From: UJ101 sp047975265
GTDB lineage: Bacteria; Bacteroidota; Bacteroidia; Flavobacteriales; UJ101
Length of the DNA stretch: 64,000 nucleotides
Direction: 5' to 3'
Assembly (NCBI GenBank): GCA_047975265.1
Contig: JBKEDE010000042.1
Location: 26,208 to 90,207, forward strand
Each line of letters opens with the position of its first letter. The first letter of the stretch is position 1. Shown here one piece after another: positions 56,426 through 64,000 of this stretch. The notes beneath the pieces were generated by a model. That model ran no database searches and was not told where the DNA came from. It was given only the letters and a program-made list of their open reading frames with translations. Made by a program: the position numbers and the translations under genes.

Positions 56426-58840
56426 CTAAAACTTAAATGTTAAATTAGCTAAGATGGTTCTGGTCTGTTGTGGTATTGCCCAATATGCTGCTGTCCAGTA
56501 CTCTTCGTTTGTTAAATTATTGCACTTTAAACCGACTCTAAATTTGGGTTGCTCATAAAATACGGAAGCATCTAAAGTATGAAAACCGGAAACTTTAACG
56601 GTATTGGTATCGTTAAAATAATAATCACTCGATAGATTTCCTCCAAAACCAAAACCAAAACCTTGAAGTTTACCTTGTGGAATTTTATAACTTGCCCAAT
56701 AGTTAGCAGAATTTAGCGGTGTTGCCAAAGGACGATTGCCTTCAAGCTCTGACTCGTTCTCTCCGACTTTGGTAAAACGGCTGTCGTTATAACCATAACC
56801 TACAATAATATGAAAACCTTTAAAAGGGTTTGCTATTAAATCAAACTCGATACCTTCGCTTTTTTGTGTTCCGTCTTGCACACTTACATATTCGTTGTTG
56901 GCATCTAAAACCGAACGTACTTTGTCTTGGACCTTTATATTGTAATAACTTATCGTACCGTTAATTTTGCCTTTCATTAATTCAAATTTTAATCCCGCTT
57001 CTATTTGATTGGCTTGCTCCGGTTTAAACATTTGAGTGGTATTGTTTGATAATGTTTGGGGTGCTACATTTTTAAAACCATTCTGATAGTTGGTAAATAG
57101 TGATAATTGTTTTTCTATTACCTGATACACAATACCCAATTTTGGAGACCAAGCGGTCTGTAAATAATCGTTGGCTCTATCATGAAAACGATCTATTCTA
57201 AGCCCTCCCATTATACTTAATCGATCATTCCAAGTAATAACATCCGACACATAGGCACTAAATGTTTGCGTATCTCTGCGATTTGAAGGTCTGCTTGCGG
57301 TTGCCAAAGCTGCCTTGTACGTATCAATATTTATTACGGGAGCCGTTTCGTTAAGCACCGTTACTTCGCCGTTTAAAGCATCGTAATCGTTAATGGAAGT
57401 TCTTGAATCGTTTGTTTGTAACTGGGTGTAATCTACTCCTACTAAAAATTTATTATTGAAAATTCCCCAATCATGGATTCCCGTGAAATTTTGTTGAAAC
57501 TGAATGGTGTTAAAATTACTTGGCAAATTCATAATACGTCTTTGCAATAATTTTTTACCATCATAGACTCCTGTTCCCGATTTTACAAGTAAAAATAAAT
57601 AATTGGCATTGTTATCAGTGTTTGAATAAGAAACTCTCGTATCGGAAGTCCAATGTTCATTTATTTTATATTCAGCATCGGCAAATACATTTAGCACTTC
57701 AGCCAAACTGGTAATATCGTTGGATGCATACGACTTTTTAAAATCCCAATTCAGTTCATCGAAATTCGTAATTCCTGCCGAAGAAGTTAAACCAACGTAA
57801 GTTGTATTTCTTTCGGATTTAAAATATTCAAAATCTACATTTATGGTCAAATCATCACTTAGTAAAAACTTAAATGCCGGAGCAATCATAACCGTTCTGT
57901 TTATCCCTTGATCTTGAAACGATTTTTCTCGCTGAATGGCTGAGTTTATTCTAAACAGCACCGTTTTATCTTTTTTTAAAGGTGTATTATAATCGACCGT
58001 AACACGACCCAAACCATAAGCTCCAGTTGTTAAGCCTACTTCTCCTTTTGTTGTTGTTAAAGGACGTTTGGTAACACGATTGACCAAACCACCATACGAA
58101 ATTAAGGTAGAGCCAAACAAAGTAGATGAAGGCCCTTTTATAATTTCCAAACGCTCCAAATTTACAGGGTCTGATAACGATACAAAATTGGTAGCCATAC
58201 CGTTTCTAACAGAGCCTGCACCGTCAGCTCCTGCAAAACCTCTCATTCGCATTGATAAACCGGTGCCTCCGGAACCTACGCCCAACATGACGTTTGTTAC
58301 GCCAGGAGAAGATAATAAAGCACCCCGGAAATCGGTTGCAATTTGTTCGGTTAATAATTCTTTTGGTACAACGGTATAAACCTGCGGATTTTCTAAATTT
58401 TCTAAAGGCATTCTCGCTACTAAATCTGATTTTTTCTCTGCAAAAATCTTAGCTGCAGAACTGATCACAACGTCATCTATTGCTTCAAATTTTTCTGATT
58501 CTTCAGGCTCTTCTGATTCCTCTATTTTTTTACTTAATTTAATTTCCGGAATCGTTAGCGTTTGGTTGTCATCAATAGAAATAACATGCTGAGCGGTTTC
58601 ATAACCTGCGTGAGAAACAACCAGTGTATAACTGTTTGACGGAACATTTTCAAATTCAAATTCTCCATATTGGTTTGTTACAGTGCTAAAATCGGTATCT
58701 TTTAACACTATGGAAGCGTACTCTACCGGCTCACCCGATTCACTGCTTACTTTCCCTTTTATAATTCCGAAATTTTGAGCATTAACTCCAAAAATACCGA
58801 TGAAAAACATCGATAAGCATACGATATATTTTTTACACAT
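56426..58840 (-). CDS. TonB-dependent siderophore-type receptor
   Basis: An 804-residue outer-membrane receptor. The signal peptide is at 1-21. A carboxypeptidase-like regulatory domain (IIKGKVSSESGEPVEYASI) covers about 24-95. A Glu-rich linker (EESEEPEESEKFE) follows and then DDVVISS as a possible TonB box. The plug has MRMRGFAG and LERLEIIKGPSSTLFGS, and the barrel ends in a TILANLTFKF-like terminal Phe. The plug resembles ferric-siderophore (FecA/FhuE) receptors. Downstream esterase and PepSY genes make a likely iron-uptake operon. A TAGATTTG promoter element and a 10-bp inverted repeat lie upstream. Confidence 0.92.
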   Translation of the reverse strand: MCKKYIVCLSMFFIGIFGVNAQNFGIIKGKVSSESGEPVEYASIVLKDTDFSTVTNQYGEFEFENVPSNSYTLVVSHAGYETAQHVISIDDNQTLTIPEIKLSKKIEESEEPEESEKFEAIDDVVISSAAKIFAEKKSDLVARMPLENLENPQVYTVVPKELLTEQIATDFRGALLSSPGVTNVMLGVGSGGTGLSMRMRGFAGADGAGSVRNGMATNFVSLSDPVNLERLEIIKGPSSTLFGSTLISYGGLVNRVTKRPLTTTKGEVGLTTGAYGLGRVTVDYNTPLKKDKTVLFRINSAIQREKSFQDQGINRTVMIAPAFKFLLSDDLTINVDFEYFKSERNTTYVGLTSSAGITNFDELNWDFKKSYASNDITSLAEVLNVFADAEYKINEHWTSDTRVSYSNTDNNANYLFLLVKSGTGVYDGKKLLQRRIMNLPSNFNTIQFQQNFTGIHDWGIFNNKFLVGVDYTQLQTNDSRTSINDYDALNGEVTVLNETAPVINIDTYKAALATASRPSNRRDTQTFSAYVSDVITWNDRLSIMGGLRIDRFHDRANDYLQTAWSPKLGIVYQVIEKQLSLFTNYQNGFKNVAPQTLSNNTTQMFKPEQANQIEAGLKFELMKGKINGTISYYNIKVQDKVRSVLDANNEYVSVQDGTQKSEGIEFDLIANPFKGFHIIVGYGYNDSRFTKVGENESELEGNRPLATPLNSANYWASYKIPQGKLQGFGFGFGGNLSSDYYFNDTNTVKVSGFHTLDASVFYEQPKFRVGLKCNNLTNEEYWTAAYWAIPQQTRTILANLTFKF

Positions 58841-58856
58841 AAAATTTGTTTTTTTA

Positions 58857-58892
58857 ATTTAGATTTAGAATAAATAAAAAGCAAATCTAAAT
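58857..58892 (-). promoter_or_regulatory. Promoter with 10-bp inverted repeat upstream of the TonB receptor
   Basis: ATTTAGATTT at 58857-58866 and AAATCTAAAT at 58883-58892 are perfect inverted copies 16 bases apart. On the minus strand the distal arm contains TAGATTTG (58882-58889), a match to the -7 consensus TAnnTTTG. Such an arrangement could be a repressor operator, perhaps iron-responsive; this is inference. Confidence 0.45.
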
Positions 58893-58984
58893 AAATTTGA
58901 ATTATTAAAACACTATTTTTTTCAGAAAATTAGGTGTGCTATGTTTTTTTATGTGAAAAATACGTTAAGAAAAAAGGATACTTA

Positions 58985-59317
58985 CTATTTCAAAATGCCG
59001 GATTTTTTGGCAAAATGCTCTGCAAAAGTTTTTATTTCATTGACCGTTTCCTGATCATCTGTTGCTCTGGAGTACGTTTCTGCCATACTTCCTAAGATTT
59101 GATGAAAAAATTTTTTCATGCTGTCCACAGGCATTTCTTTCGTCCATAAGTCTAATTTTAAAGTCTCTTTTAAGGGTTCATTCCAAGCGTATAAAAACAC
59201 TGCCTTTGCTTCTTCATTTTCAATTCCTCCGTCTTGAGCTTCCCAATGAATGGTTTCAGGCACGTTGTTTTCATCCAATTCTATCTGAATTTTAATTTCA
59301 GTTTCCTTTTTACTCAT
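58985..59317 (-). CDS. gldC: Gliding motility protein GldC
   Basis: A 110-residue soluble protein without signal peptide. The sequence pattern TEIKIQIELDENNVPETIHWEAQDGG with AVFLYAWNE and LDLWTKEMPVDSMKKFF is characteristic of GldC, known from Flavobacterium johnsoniae to assist gliding. It lies 12 bases after gldB. The upstream-to-downstream order nadE (divergent), gldB, gldC is, as far as I recall, the usual flavobacterial arrangement. Confidence 0.92.
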   Translation of the reverse strand: MSKKETEIKIQIELDENNVPETIHWEAQDGGIENEEAKAVFLYAWNEPLKETLKLDLWTKEMPVDSMKKFFHQILGSMAETYSRATDDQETVNEIKTFAEHFAKKSGILK

Positions 59318-59329
59318 AATGGTTTAAAA

Positions 59330-60292
59330 TTAGTATTTTTTGGGCTTATATTTAGAATCGTAATAGAGTTTTTCCGCATCGGTTTCTTCCATAACATCTT
59401 GTAATCTTTTATCCGGATTTTTTCCCAAATAATGTCGCATCATTTGCCAACCTTGCCAAACACCTACTCGTGCAGGAATTTCCAAATCGTTATCCGTGTA
59501 AAATTTAGAAAAAGGAGCTTCGTCCATAAAACGTCTTTTATAATCTACATCTGACTTGAAAAGCATTTCTTTTTCCAAATAATAATTCCACATTCTAAAT
59601 TCATTTGCCTTTACCCAGTCCAATTCCTTTGAGGTATAGCCTATTTTTATGGAGTCCGGAGTTTTATCTAAAAATGCATCTTTCAACAACATCTTTTTCC
59701 CTTCGTAAACCAACAAATTGATATAGCGTCCATCCAAATGATCGGAAGGAACAATATAATTTGCAATACTTTCTGTTATATCGCTTATAATTTGTCTTTG
59801 ATTTTTATTCTTTTTTAAATATTGGTCTAATCGAACGTAATAATCACTATTTGAACCCAAATAACTTTCCAAAGGAATTAAAATTAAAGAATCGGCATAG
59901 ATTGCTTTATTATTTTGATTTGGATTATTTATCAATGTAATCACTTCTTTTACATCAAATTTCGGATAATAATATTTAACCCGTTTGATTAACGCTGTTA
60001 TATCATGCTCTAAATCTGAAATATCATGATACTGCAACGCTACATCGTGGGCTAACTTTTGTAAAACGGAATCCTTTCGATCTAAAATAAAAATACTGTC
60101 AGGAACTTGATCAGGCATTAACTTTGGATAAATCTTTCGTAAAGAATCCAACGGTTTTTTTGAAAAAAAATCATTTTCAAAACGTTTTAACGTATAATTT
60201 ACCTGAATAGCCTCCGTGTTTACTTCAAAAACCGCTTCTTTTTTACAAGAAAATACCACTAACATACTTAAAAGCAATCCTATTCTGCTCAC
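59330..60292 (-). CDS. gldB: Gliding motility lipoprotein GldB
   Basis: A 320-residue lipoprotein required for gliding in F. johnsoniae. The lipobox VFSC places the lipidated Cys at 16. It has FENDFFSKKPLDSLRKIYP near 36-54, YHDISDLEHD at about 92-101, and AEKLYYDSKYKPKKY at the end. The residues after the cysteine are lysines (CKKEA), not the acidic stretch of surface-export signals, so it is expected to remain facing the periplasm. Confidence 0.92.
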   Translation of the reverse strand: MSRIGLLLSMLVVFSCKKEAVFEVNTEAIQVNYTLKRFENDFFSKKPLDSLRKIYPKLMPDQVPDSIFILDRKDSVLQKLAHDVALQYHDISDLEHDITALIKRVKYYYPKFDVKEVITLINNPNQNNKAIYADSLILIPLESYLGSNSDYYVRLDQYLKKNKNQRQIISDITESIANYIVPSDHLDGRYINLLVYEGKKMLLKDAFLDKTPDSIKIGYTSKELDWVKANEFRMWNYYLEKEMLFKSDVDYKRRFMDEAPFSKFYTDNDLEIPARVGVWQGWQMMRHYLGKNPDKRLQDVMEETDAEKLYYDSKYKPKKY

Positions 60293-60298
60293 ATTTCT

Positions 60299-60306
60299 TA
60301 TCTTTG
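60299..60306 (+). promoter_or_regulatory. Bacteroidota-type -7 element for nadE
   Basis: TATCTTTG matches TAnnTTTG and lies 35 bases before the nadE ATG, in the 48-base gap between divergent gldB and nadE. Confidence 0.48.
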
Positions 60307-60340
60307 ATTTTTAATAAAACGTAAAAATACATAAATCATT

Positions 60341-61126
60341 ATGAGAACAAAAGAAGTTACGCAATATATTACCCAATGGTTAAAAGATTATATTGAAAAA
60401 GCGGGTTTAAATGGTTTCGTCATTGGAGTTTCCGGAGGGATTGATTCGGCAGTAACCTCTACTCTGGCTGCCATGACAGGCAAACCACTTTTATGTTTGG
60501 AAATGCCGATTCATCAAAAACAAGAGCAGGTAACTCGAGCACAAAATCATATCCAATGGTTAAAAGACCATTTTTCAAATGTTAAAGGAATGTCCGTTAA
60601 TTTAACTCAAACATTTGATGCTTTTACTCATGAAGTTTCTCCACAAAAAGACCACACACATCGTTTAGCTTTAGCCAATACACGCTCTCGTTTGCGAATG
60701 GCAACATTGTATTATTACGCTACTTTATACCAATCCATCGTAGTAGGAACGGGGAATAAAGTAGAAGATTTTGGTGTCGGATTTTATACAAAATACGGTG
60801 ATGGCGGAGTGGATGTTTCTCCGATAGCCGATTTAATGAAAAGTGAACTATTTATTATCGCAAAAGAACTGAAAATTATTGAATCCATTCAAAAAGCAAA
60901 ACCTACGGATGGATTATGGGAAGACGACCGATCCGACGAAGACCAAATTGGAGCTTCGTATGATGAACTGGAGTGGGCCATGCATGTTTATGAAAATCAT
61001 ACCGCTGAAGATTTTGAAGGACGGCAACAAGAAGTTTTTAAAATTTATGATAAATTGAACCGTGCGGCACAGCATAAAATAAACCCGATTCCAATCTGTA
61101 AAATTCCTCAAAACGTAAAATCATAA
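60341..61126 (+). CDS. nadE: NAD(+) synthase, ammonia-dependent
   Basis: It amidates nicotinate adenine dinucleotide to NAD. The 261 residues match the single-domain NH3-dependent form: no N-terminal glutaminase domain is present. The PP-loop SGGIDS is at 31-36, VGTGNKVEDFGVGFYTKYGD lies near 129-148, and KPTDGLWEDDRSDEDQIG near 186-203 is the pyridine-site region. It is divergent from gldB. Confidence 0.96.
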   Translation: MRTKEVTQYITQWLKDYIEKAGLNGFVIGVSGGIDSAVTSTLAAMTGKPLLCLEMPIHQKQEQVTRAQNHIQWLKDHFSNVKGMSVNLTQTFDAFTHEVSPQKDHTHRLALANTRSRLRMATLYYYATLYQSIVVGTGNKVEDFGVGFYTKYGDGGVDVSPIADLMKSELFIIAKELKIIESIQKAKPTDGLWEDDRSDEDQIGASYDELEWAMHVYENHTAEDFEGRQQEVFKIYDKLNRAAQHKINPIPICKIPQNVKS

Positions 61127-61178
61127 AAGACCTCAATTTAGTTTGGAACTATATTTTTATTATAAATAAACCTTATTC

Positions 61179-62063
61179 ATGAAAAAAATTGTATGCATTA
61201 CTTTTTGCTGTTTTATTTTAAGCTGCCAGCAACAAAATTCCTATTCTGAAAATATAGCAACGCAATCGGTGTTGAAAACTTTTCAATCACCTGAAATTCC
61301 GGATTCTTTAAGTTTCTGTGGTAAATTCTTCCCCATGGAAAGGCAGGATATTCGAGAACCATTGGATTTAGAATTTATTAAAAACACCTATTGGCATTCC
61401 AATATGATTTTAATGTTGAAACGAGCCCATCGTTATTTTCCGGTTATTGAACCCATTCTGAAAAAAGAAGGAATTCCGGATGATTTTAAATACCTGGCTT
61501 TGGCAGAAAGCGGTTTAGACCCAACGATTTCTTCTCCTGCCCGTGCCAAAGGAATGTGGCAATTTTTAGCTCAAACAGCCCAAGATTACGGCTTGGAAGT
61601 TTCAAACGATGTAGATGAACGCATGCACGTTGAGAAAGCAACGTATGCTGCCTGTCAATATTTAAACGATGCTTATGAAAAATTTGGCGATTGGACTTTG
61701 GCAGCAGCGGCTTATAATATGGGTATGAATGGTTTGTTGAAAGCGGTTGAAACACAAAATTCTAAGGATTATTTTTTTATGAATTTGAATCCTGAAACAA
61801 ATCGTTATCTGTTTCGTATTGTTGCATTAAAATATGTAATCAACCATCCTGAAAAGTATGGTTTTGAGATAAAAAAATCAGCTTTGTATCCACCTTTCCA
61901 AACCAAAAAAATTACACGATCCGAAACCGTTGAAAATTTACCCGATTGGGCAAAAGAACAGGGAATTTCATACCGCGAGTTGAAATTTTACAATCCGTGG
62001 CTGATTTCTACAAAATTAGAAATTAAAGAAGGAAAATCGTATGAAATTCATATTCCTGAATAA
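61179..62063 (+). CDS. Lytic transglycosylase lipoprotein (MltD/Slt-type)
   Basis: A 294-residue lipoprotein that should cleave glycan strands of peptidoglycan. The lipobox ILSC sets Cys16. The SLT domain has the catalytic Glu110 in LALAESGLDP, RAKGMWQF at about 123-130 and AAAAYNMGMNGL near 183-194. The last 50 residues (ETVENLPDWAKEQGIS onward, ending GKSYEIHIP) look like one degenerate LysM repeat. The residues after the cysteine are glutamines, without acidic residues, so it likely faces the periplasm. It lies 52 bases after nadE. Confidence 0.9.
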   Translation: MKKIVCITFCCFILSCQQQNSYSENIATQSVLKTFQSPEIPDSLSFCGKFFPMERQDIREPLDLEFIKNTYWHSNMILMLKRAHRYFPVIEPILKKEGIPDDFKYLALAESGLDPTISSPARAKGMWQFLAQTAQDYGLEVSNDVDERMHVEKATYAACQYLNDAYEKFGDWTLAAAAYNMGMNGLLKAVETQNSKDYFFMNLNPETNRYLFRIVALKYVINHPEKYGFEIKKSALYPPFQTKKITRSETVENLPDWAKEQGISYRELKFYNPWLISTKLEIKEGKSYEIHIPE

Positions 62064-62146
62064 GTCATAAAAAACGTTAAAATAGCTGTTTTTTAATTTT
62101 TTAGATATAATTTCGCATTTAAACACTAAGCCTGAATTAAATTCAA

Positions 62147-62971
62147 ATGAAAAAAATTTACAAAATTGCTGTAGCTGTTGTTGCATCATTATTCTTTTTT
62201 TCTTGTCATTCAGATGATGAGATGCTTGCACCAAAAATTACGTTAGATACCACCTTTTTAGAAGCGACTAATCAACATACCCTCTCTAATATACAGGTTG
62301 GGGATACACTTACGTATAAATTTGATATTTCGGGAAATACAGATTCCGATTCTTTTGCTATTGTGCCCGGAGAGACTAATAACAGTATTAAACACCAGTT
62401 TATGGATGTGGATTACGAACTACTGTATAATGGTAGTAAAACGGATACCATTAAAACTTCCCAAAACACCGGTACTTTCAAAATTGTCGCAAAAAAAACG
62501 GGTAATTTTCAGCATACTTACAAGGCGATTGCCTACAAAGGCAATGATACGCTTGAAAGCGAAAAAACAGATTTAATCTTTAATGCGGTAAGAATTATTG
62601 CTTATAGCTATACGTGGAAATACAAAAGTGGAGGTATTTTTAGTCACTCAAAATGGAAGTGTTTTCATAAATTGTATATTGATACAGGGGAGCAACAGTA
62701 TGATCATTATTTAGACGGTCTTACTTATGACGTAAAATACGCCAGTTATAACAAGCCTATTTATAATTTTGAAAGAAGCACGAATAGAGATTTTCATGGC
62801 ATGCAAGAATACGAAGGAGGAAGTGATCCTACTATATATTCAACGATTGATAAAATAATTTTTAAAAAAGAATTTAACGGGATTAGTTCCCTTATAGAAT
62901 ACCATAATATCCCGGTTCATTATATGGGAAGACATGATGATTGGGGATATGGTGGGAATAACAATTGGTAA
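62147..62971 (+). CDS. Lipoprotein of unknown function upstream of the cytolysin gene
   Basis: A 274-residue predicted lipoprotein. The signal peptide KIAVAVVASLFFFSC places the lipidated Cys at 20 and is followed by HSDDE, which resembles the Bacteroidota lipoprotein surface-export signal. The region about 35-145 is beta-rich with a Thr/Asp pattern (QVGDTLTYKFDISGN, TGNFQHTYKAIAYKGNDTL) that suggests an Ig-like fold. The C-terminus ends in a Gly/Asn/Trp-rich tail (DDWGYGGNNNW). I do not recognise the family. The cytolysin-like gene starts 27 bases downstream with a near-identical signal peptide, so it may be an accessory or partner protein. Confidence 0.6.
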   Translation: MKKIYKIAVAVVASLFFFSCHSDDEMLAPKITLDTTFLEATNQHTLSNIQVGDTLTYKFDISGNTDSDSFAIVPGETNNSIKHQFMDVDYELLYNGSKTDTIKTSQNTGTFKIVAKKTGNFQHTYKAIAYKGNDTLESEKTDLIFNAVRIIAYSYTWKYKSGGIFSHSKWKCFHKLYIDTGEQQYDHYLDGLTYDVKYASYNKPIYNFERSTNRDFHGMQEYEGGSDPTIYSTIDKIIFKKEFNGISSLIEYHNIPVHYMGRHDDWGYGGNNNW

Positions 62972-62998
62972 TATAATAATAGTTAAAAAAAAGTTAAA

Positions 62999-64000
62999 AT
63001 GGAAAAAAATTACAAATTAAAAAACGCAAAAAAAATTGCTATGGCAGTTGTTGCATCGTTTTCGATCTTCTCTTGCCAAAACGATGACATGAACACCAAC
63101 CTTGGTTCGCTTCAAAAAGTAGCATACGAATTGACACCCGATACGGAATTGTCTGCCGTTGCCACGGGCGTTACGGCAACCGACCCGAATACCGGCATAG
63201 CCAAAAAAGAATATTTGGTTACCACGGAAAAGTCGGCTCTTTTCAGTAAAGGGGCTTTAACCAAAGAGTATAACATAGAATCAACGATGTTATACCCTGG
63301 AAGCATCCTTAACGGAGCTTCTTTCATGAACAGGGCGTACGACCCGTTGGTGCTTAGCAACCCGTTTAAACCGGTAAGCCTTTTTTTGAATATTAAAGGT
63401 CGTGGAGAAGTGAAGAAAGACAATGTATTGCCCAAAGGAAGCACCATCTTTCAGGCATTATCCGATTTGCAAATAGGAAATGCCAACAATTTTCCCACCT
63501 CATACATCCCCGCCAATTATACCTTTGAAAGTACGGAAATTACGAATGAGGAGAGCTTTAAAAAAGCCATTGGTTTGCATGTAAAAGCCAATTACTTCAG
63601 TTTTGCATCCGCCTCTTTCGGGTATGATTACAATACGGCCACTACACAAAATAAAAAATACGTGATGATGAAGCTCAACCAGACGGTTTATTCTGCGGGA
63701 ATCGATCCCAAATACCAAACCGATTGGATAGACGGAGCCATCAACACGGAAGACTGCGGAACGCACGAACCCTTGTACATCAGCAGTGTAGATTATGGAA
63801 GGGTTGCCTATATTCTGATAGAAACGGAGAAAACAACGGACTATGTAAACACGATGGTAAATTCTTCGTTAGACTTGAAAATAGGCGGCTTCGGAGGAAG
63901 TGTGAACCAGAGTTACAGCGAGGAGTTTAAAAGTTTGTTTGACAGCAACAAGGTAAAAGTGTCCGTATTGGGAGGACCTTCCAATATTGTCACCAACTAC
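62999..64000 (+). CDS. Cholesterol-dependent cytolysin-like lipoprotein, 3' end beyond window
   Basis: The frame is open for 334 codons to the window edge. The signal peptide KIAMAVVASFSIFSC gives a lipidated Cys26 followed by QNDDMN, an acidic stretch after the anchor. The mature part aligns by eye with thiol-activated cytolysins: MLYPGSILNGASFM at 97-110 matches the YPGALLLAN region, HEPLYISSVDYGRVAYILIE at 256-275 matches the strongly conserved YISSVAYGR segment, and KVKVSVLGG at 318-326 matches the VLGG segment. These belong to domains 1 to 3. The domain 4 undecapeptide and cholesterol loop would lie past the edge, so cholesterol binding cannot be judged. GC is higher than in the neighbours (55% in one hand-counted line, 37% in another, against about 30%). 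Confidence 0.85.
   Translation, partial: MEKNYKLKNAKKIAMAVVASFSIFSCQNDDMNTNLGSLQKVAYELTPDTELSAVATGVTATDPNTGIAKKEYLVTTEKSALFSKGALTKEYNIESTMLYPGSILNGASFMNRAYDPLVLSNPFKPVSLFLNIKGRGEVKKDNVLPKGSTIFQALSDLQIGNANNFPTSYIPANYTFESTEITNEESFKKAIGLHVKANYFSFASASFGYDYNTATTQNKKYVMMKLNQTVYSAGIDPKYQTDWIDGAINTEDCGTHEPLYISSVDYGRVAYILIETEKTTDYVNTMVNSSLDLKIGGFGGSVNQSYSEEFKSLFDSNKVKVSVLGGPSNIVTNY

Noticed and set aside
1..64000. CRISPR array, prophage or complete insertion sequence
   Set aside because: No regularly spaced direct repeats, phage structural genes or intact transposase were seen.

Overview
The window looks like a chromosomal segment of a Flavobacteriaceae (Bacteroidota) bacterium. The evidence is low GC (individual lines counted by hand are mostly near 30-40%), very few Shine-Dalgarno sequences, many upstream matches to the Bacteroidota -7 element TAnnTTTG, the gliding genes gldB/gldC, a type IX secretion plug protein, DUF2480 and DUF2141 proteins, and a mraZ-to-ftsZ division cluster with a PASTA-tailed FtsI. 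I cannot name the genus.

Layout. 1-9.6 kb: a decayed ORF, bioA, tRNA-Leu(UAA), mutS, a TrmH/SpoU methyltransferase, an OmpA/TSP3 outer-membrane protein, a deoxynucleoside kinase, folK and sppA. 9.7-15.3 kb: the rod-shape operon mreB-mreC-mreD-mrdA(PBP2)-rodA with overlapping genes. 15.4-21.1 kb: asd, a DUF2480 gene, yicC, gmk, an alpha/beta hydrolase, an SDR gene that looks like a cassette inserted at the hydrolase 3' end, and a secreted surface protein. 21.3-28.6 kb: leuS, a structured non-coding element, an M28 peptidase with PD40 repeats and a PDZ domain, and pruA with an unusual C-terminal tail. 28.6-36.8 kb: a DUF2141/LytS/LytTR operon, the T9SS plug protein, rlmB, a flippase with a divergent glycosyltransferase, an ISAs1-like transposase relic, and accD. 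36.9-52.6 kb (minus strand): mraZ-rsmH-ftsL-ftsI-murE-mraY-murD-ftsW-murG-murC-ftsQ-ftsA-ftsZ, followed by a yqeY-like gene that appears frameshifted. 52.7-61.1 kb: an alpha/beta hydrolase, engB, an iron-uptake set (TonB receptor, esterase, PepSY protein), gldC, gldB and nadE. 61.2-64 kb: a lytic transglycosylase lipoprotein, a lipoprotein of unknown function, and the 5' part of a cholesterol-dependent-cytolysin-like (thiol-activated cytolysin family) lipoprotein that runs off the right edge.

How it fits together. Most of the window serves the cell envelope: the mre/rod operon handles elongation, the mur/fts cluster handles precursor synthesis and septation, and leuS, gmk, asd, accD and nadE are housekeeping. 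The mraZ upstream region carries three AAAGTGG boxes at 10-bp period over a TAACTTTG promoter, a plausible MraZ autoregulatory operator. The most interesting accessory locus is at the right end: two adjacent lipoproteins with near-identical signal peptides and acidic residues just after the lipid-anchored cysteine, one of them a CDC-family pore-forming protein with GC-richer codons than its neighbours. Other oddities are the SDR cassette, the IS relic, the yqeY frameshift, the AccD without zinc-ribbon cysteines, and a 10-bp inverted repeat across the TonB-receptor promoter.
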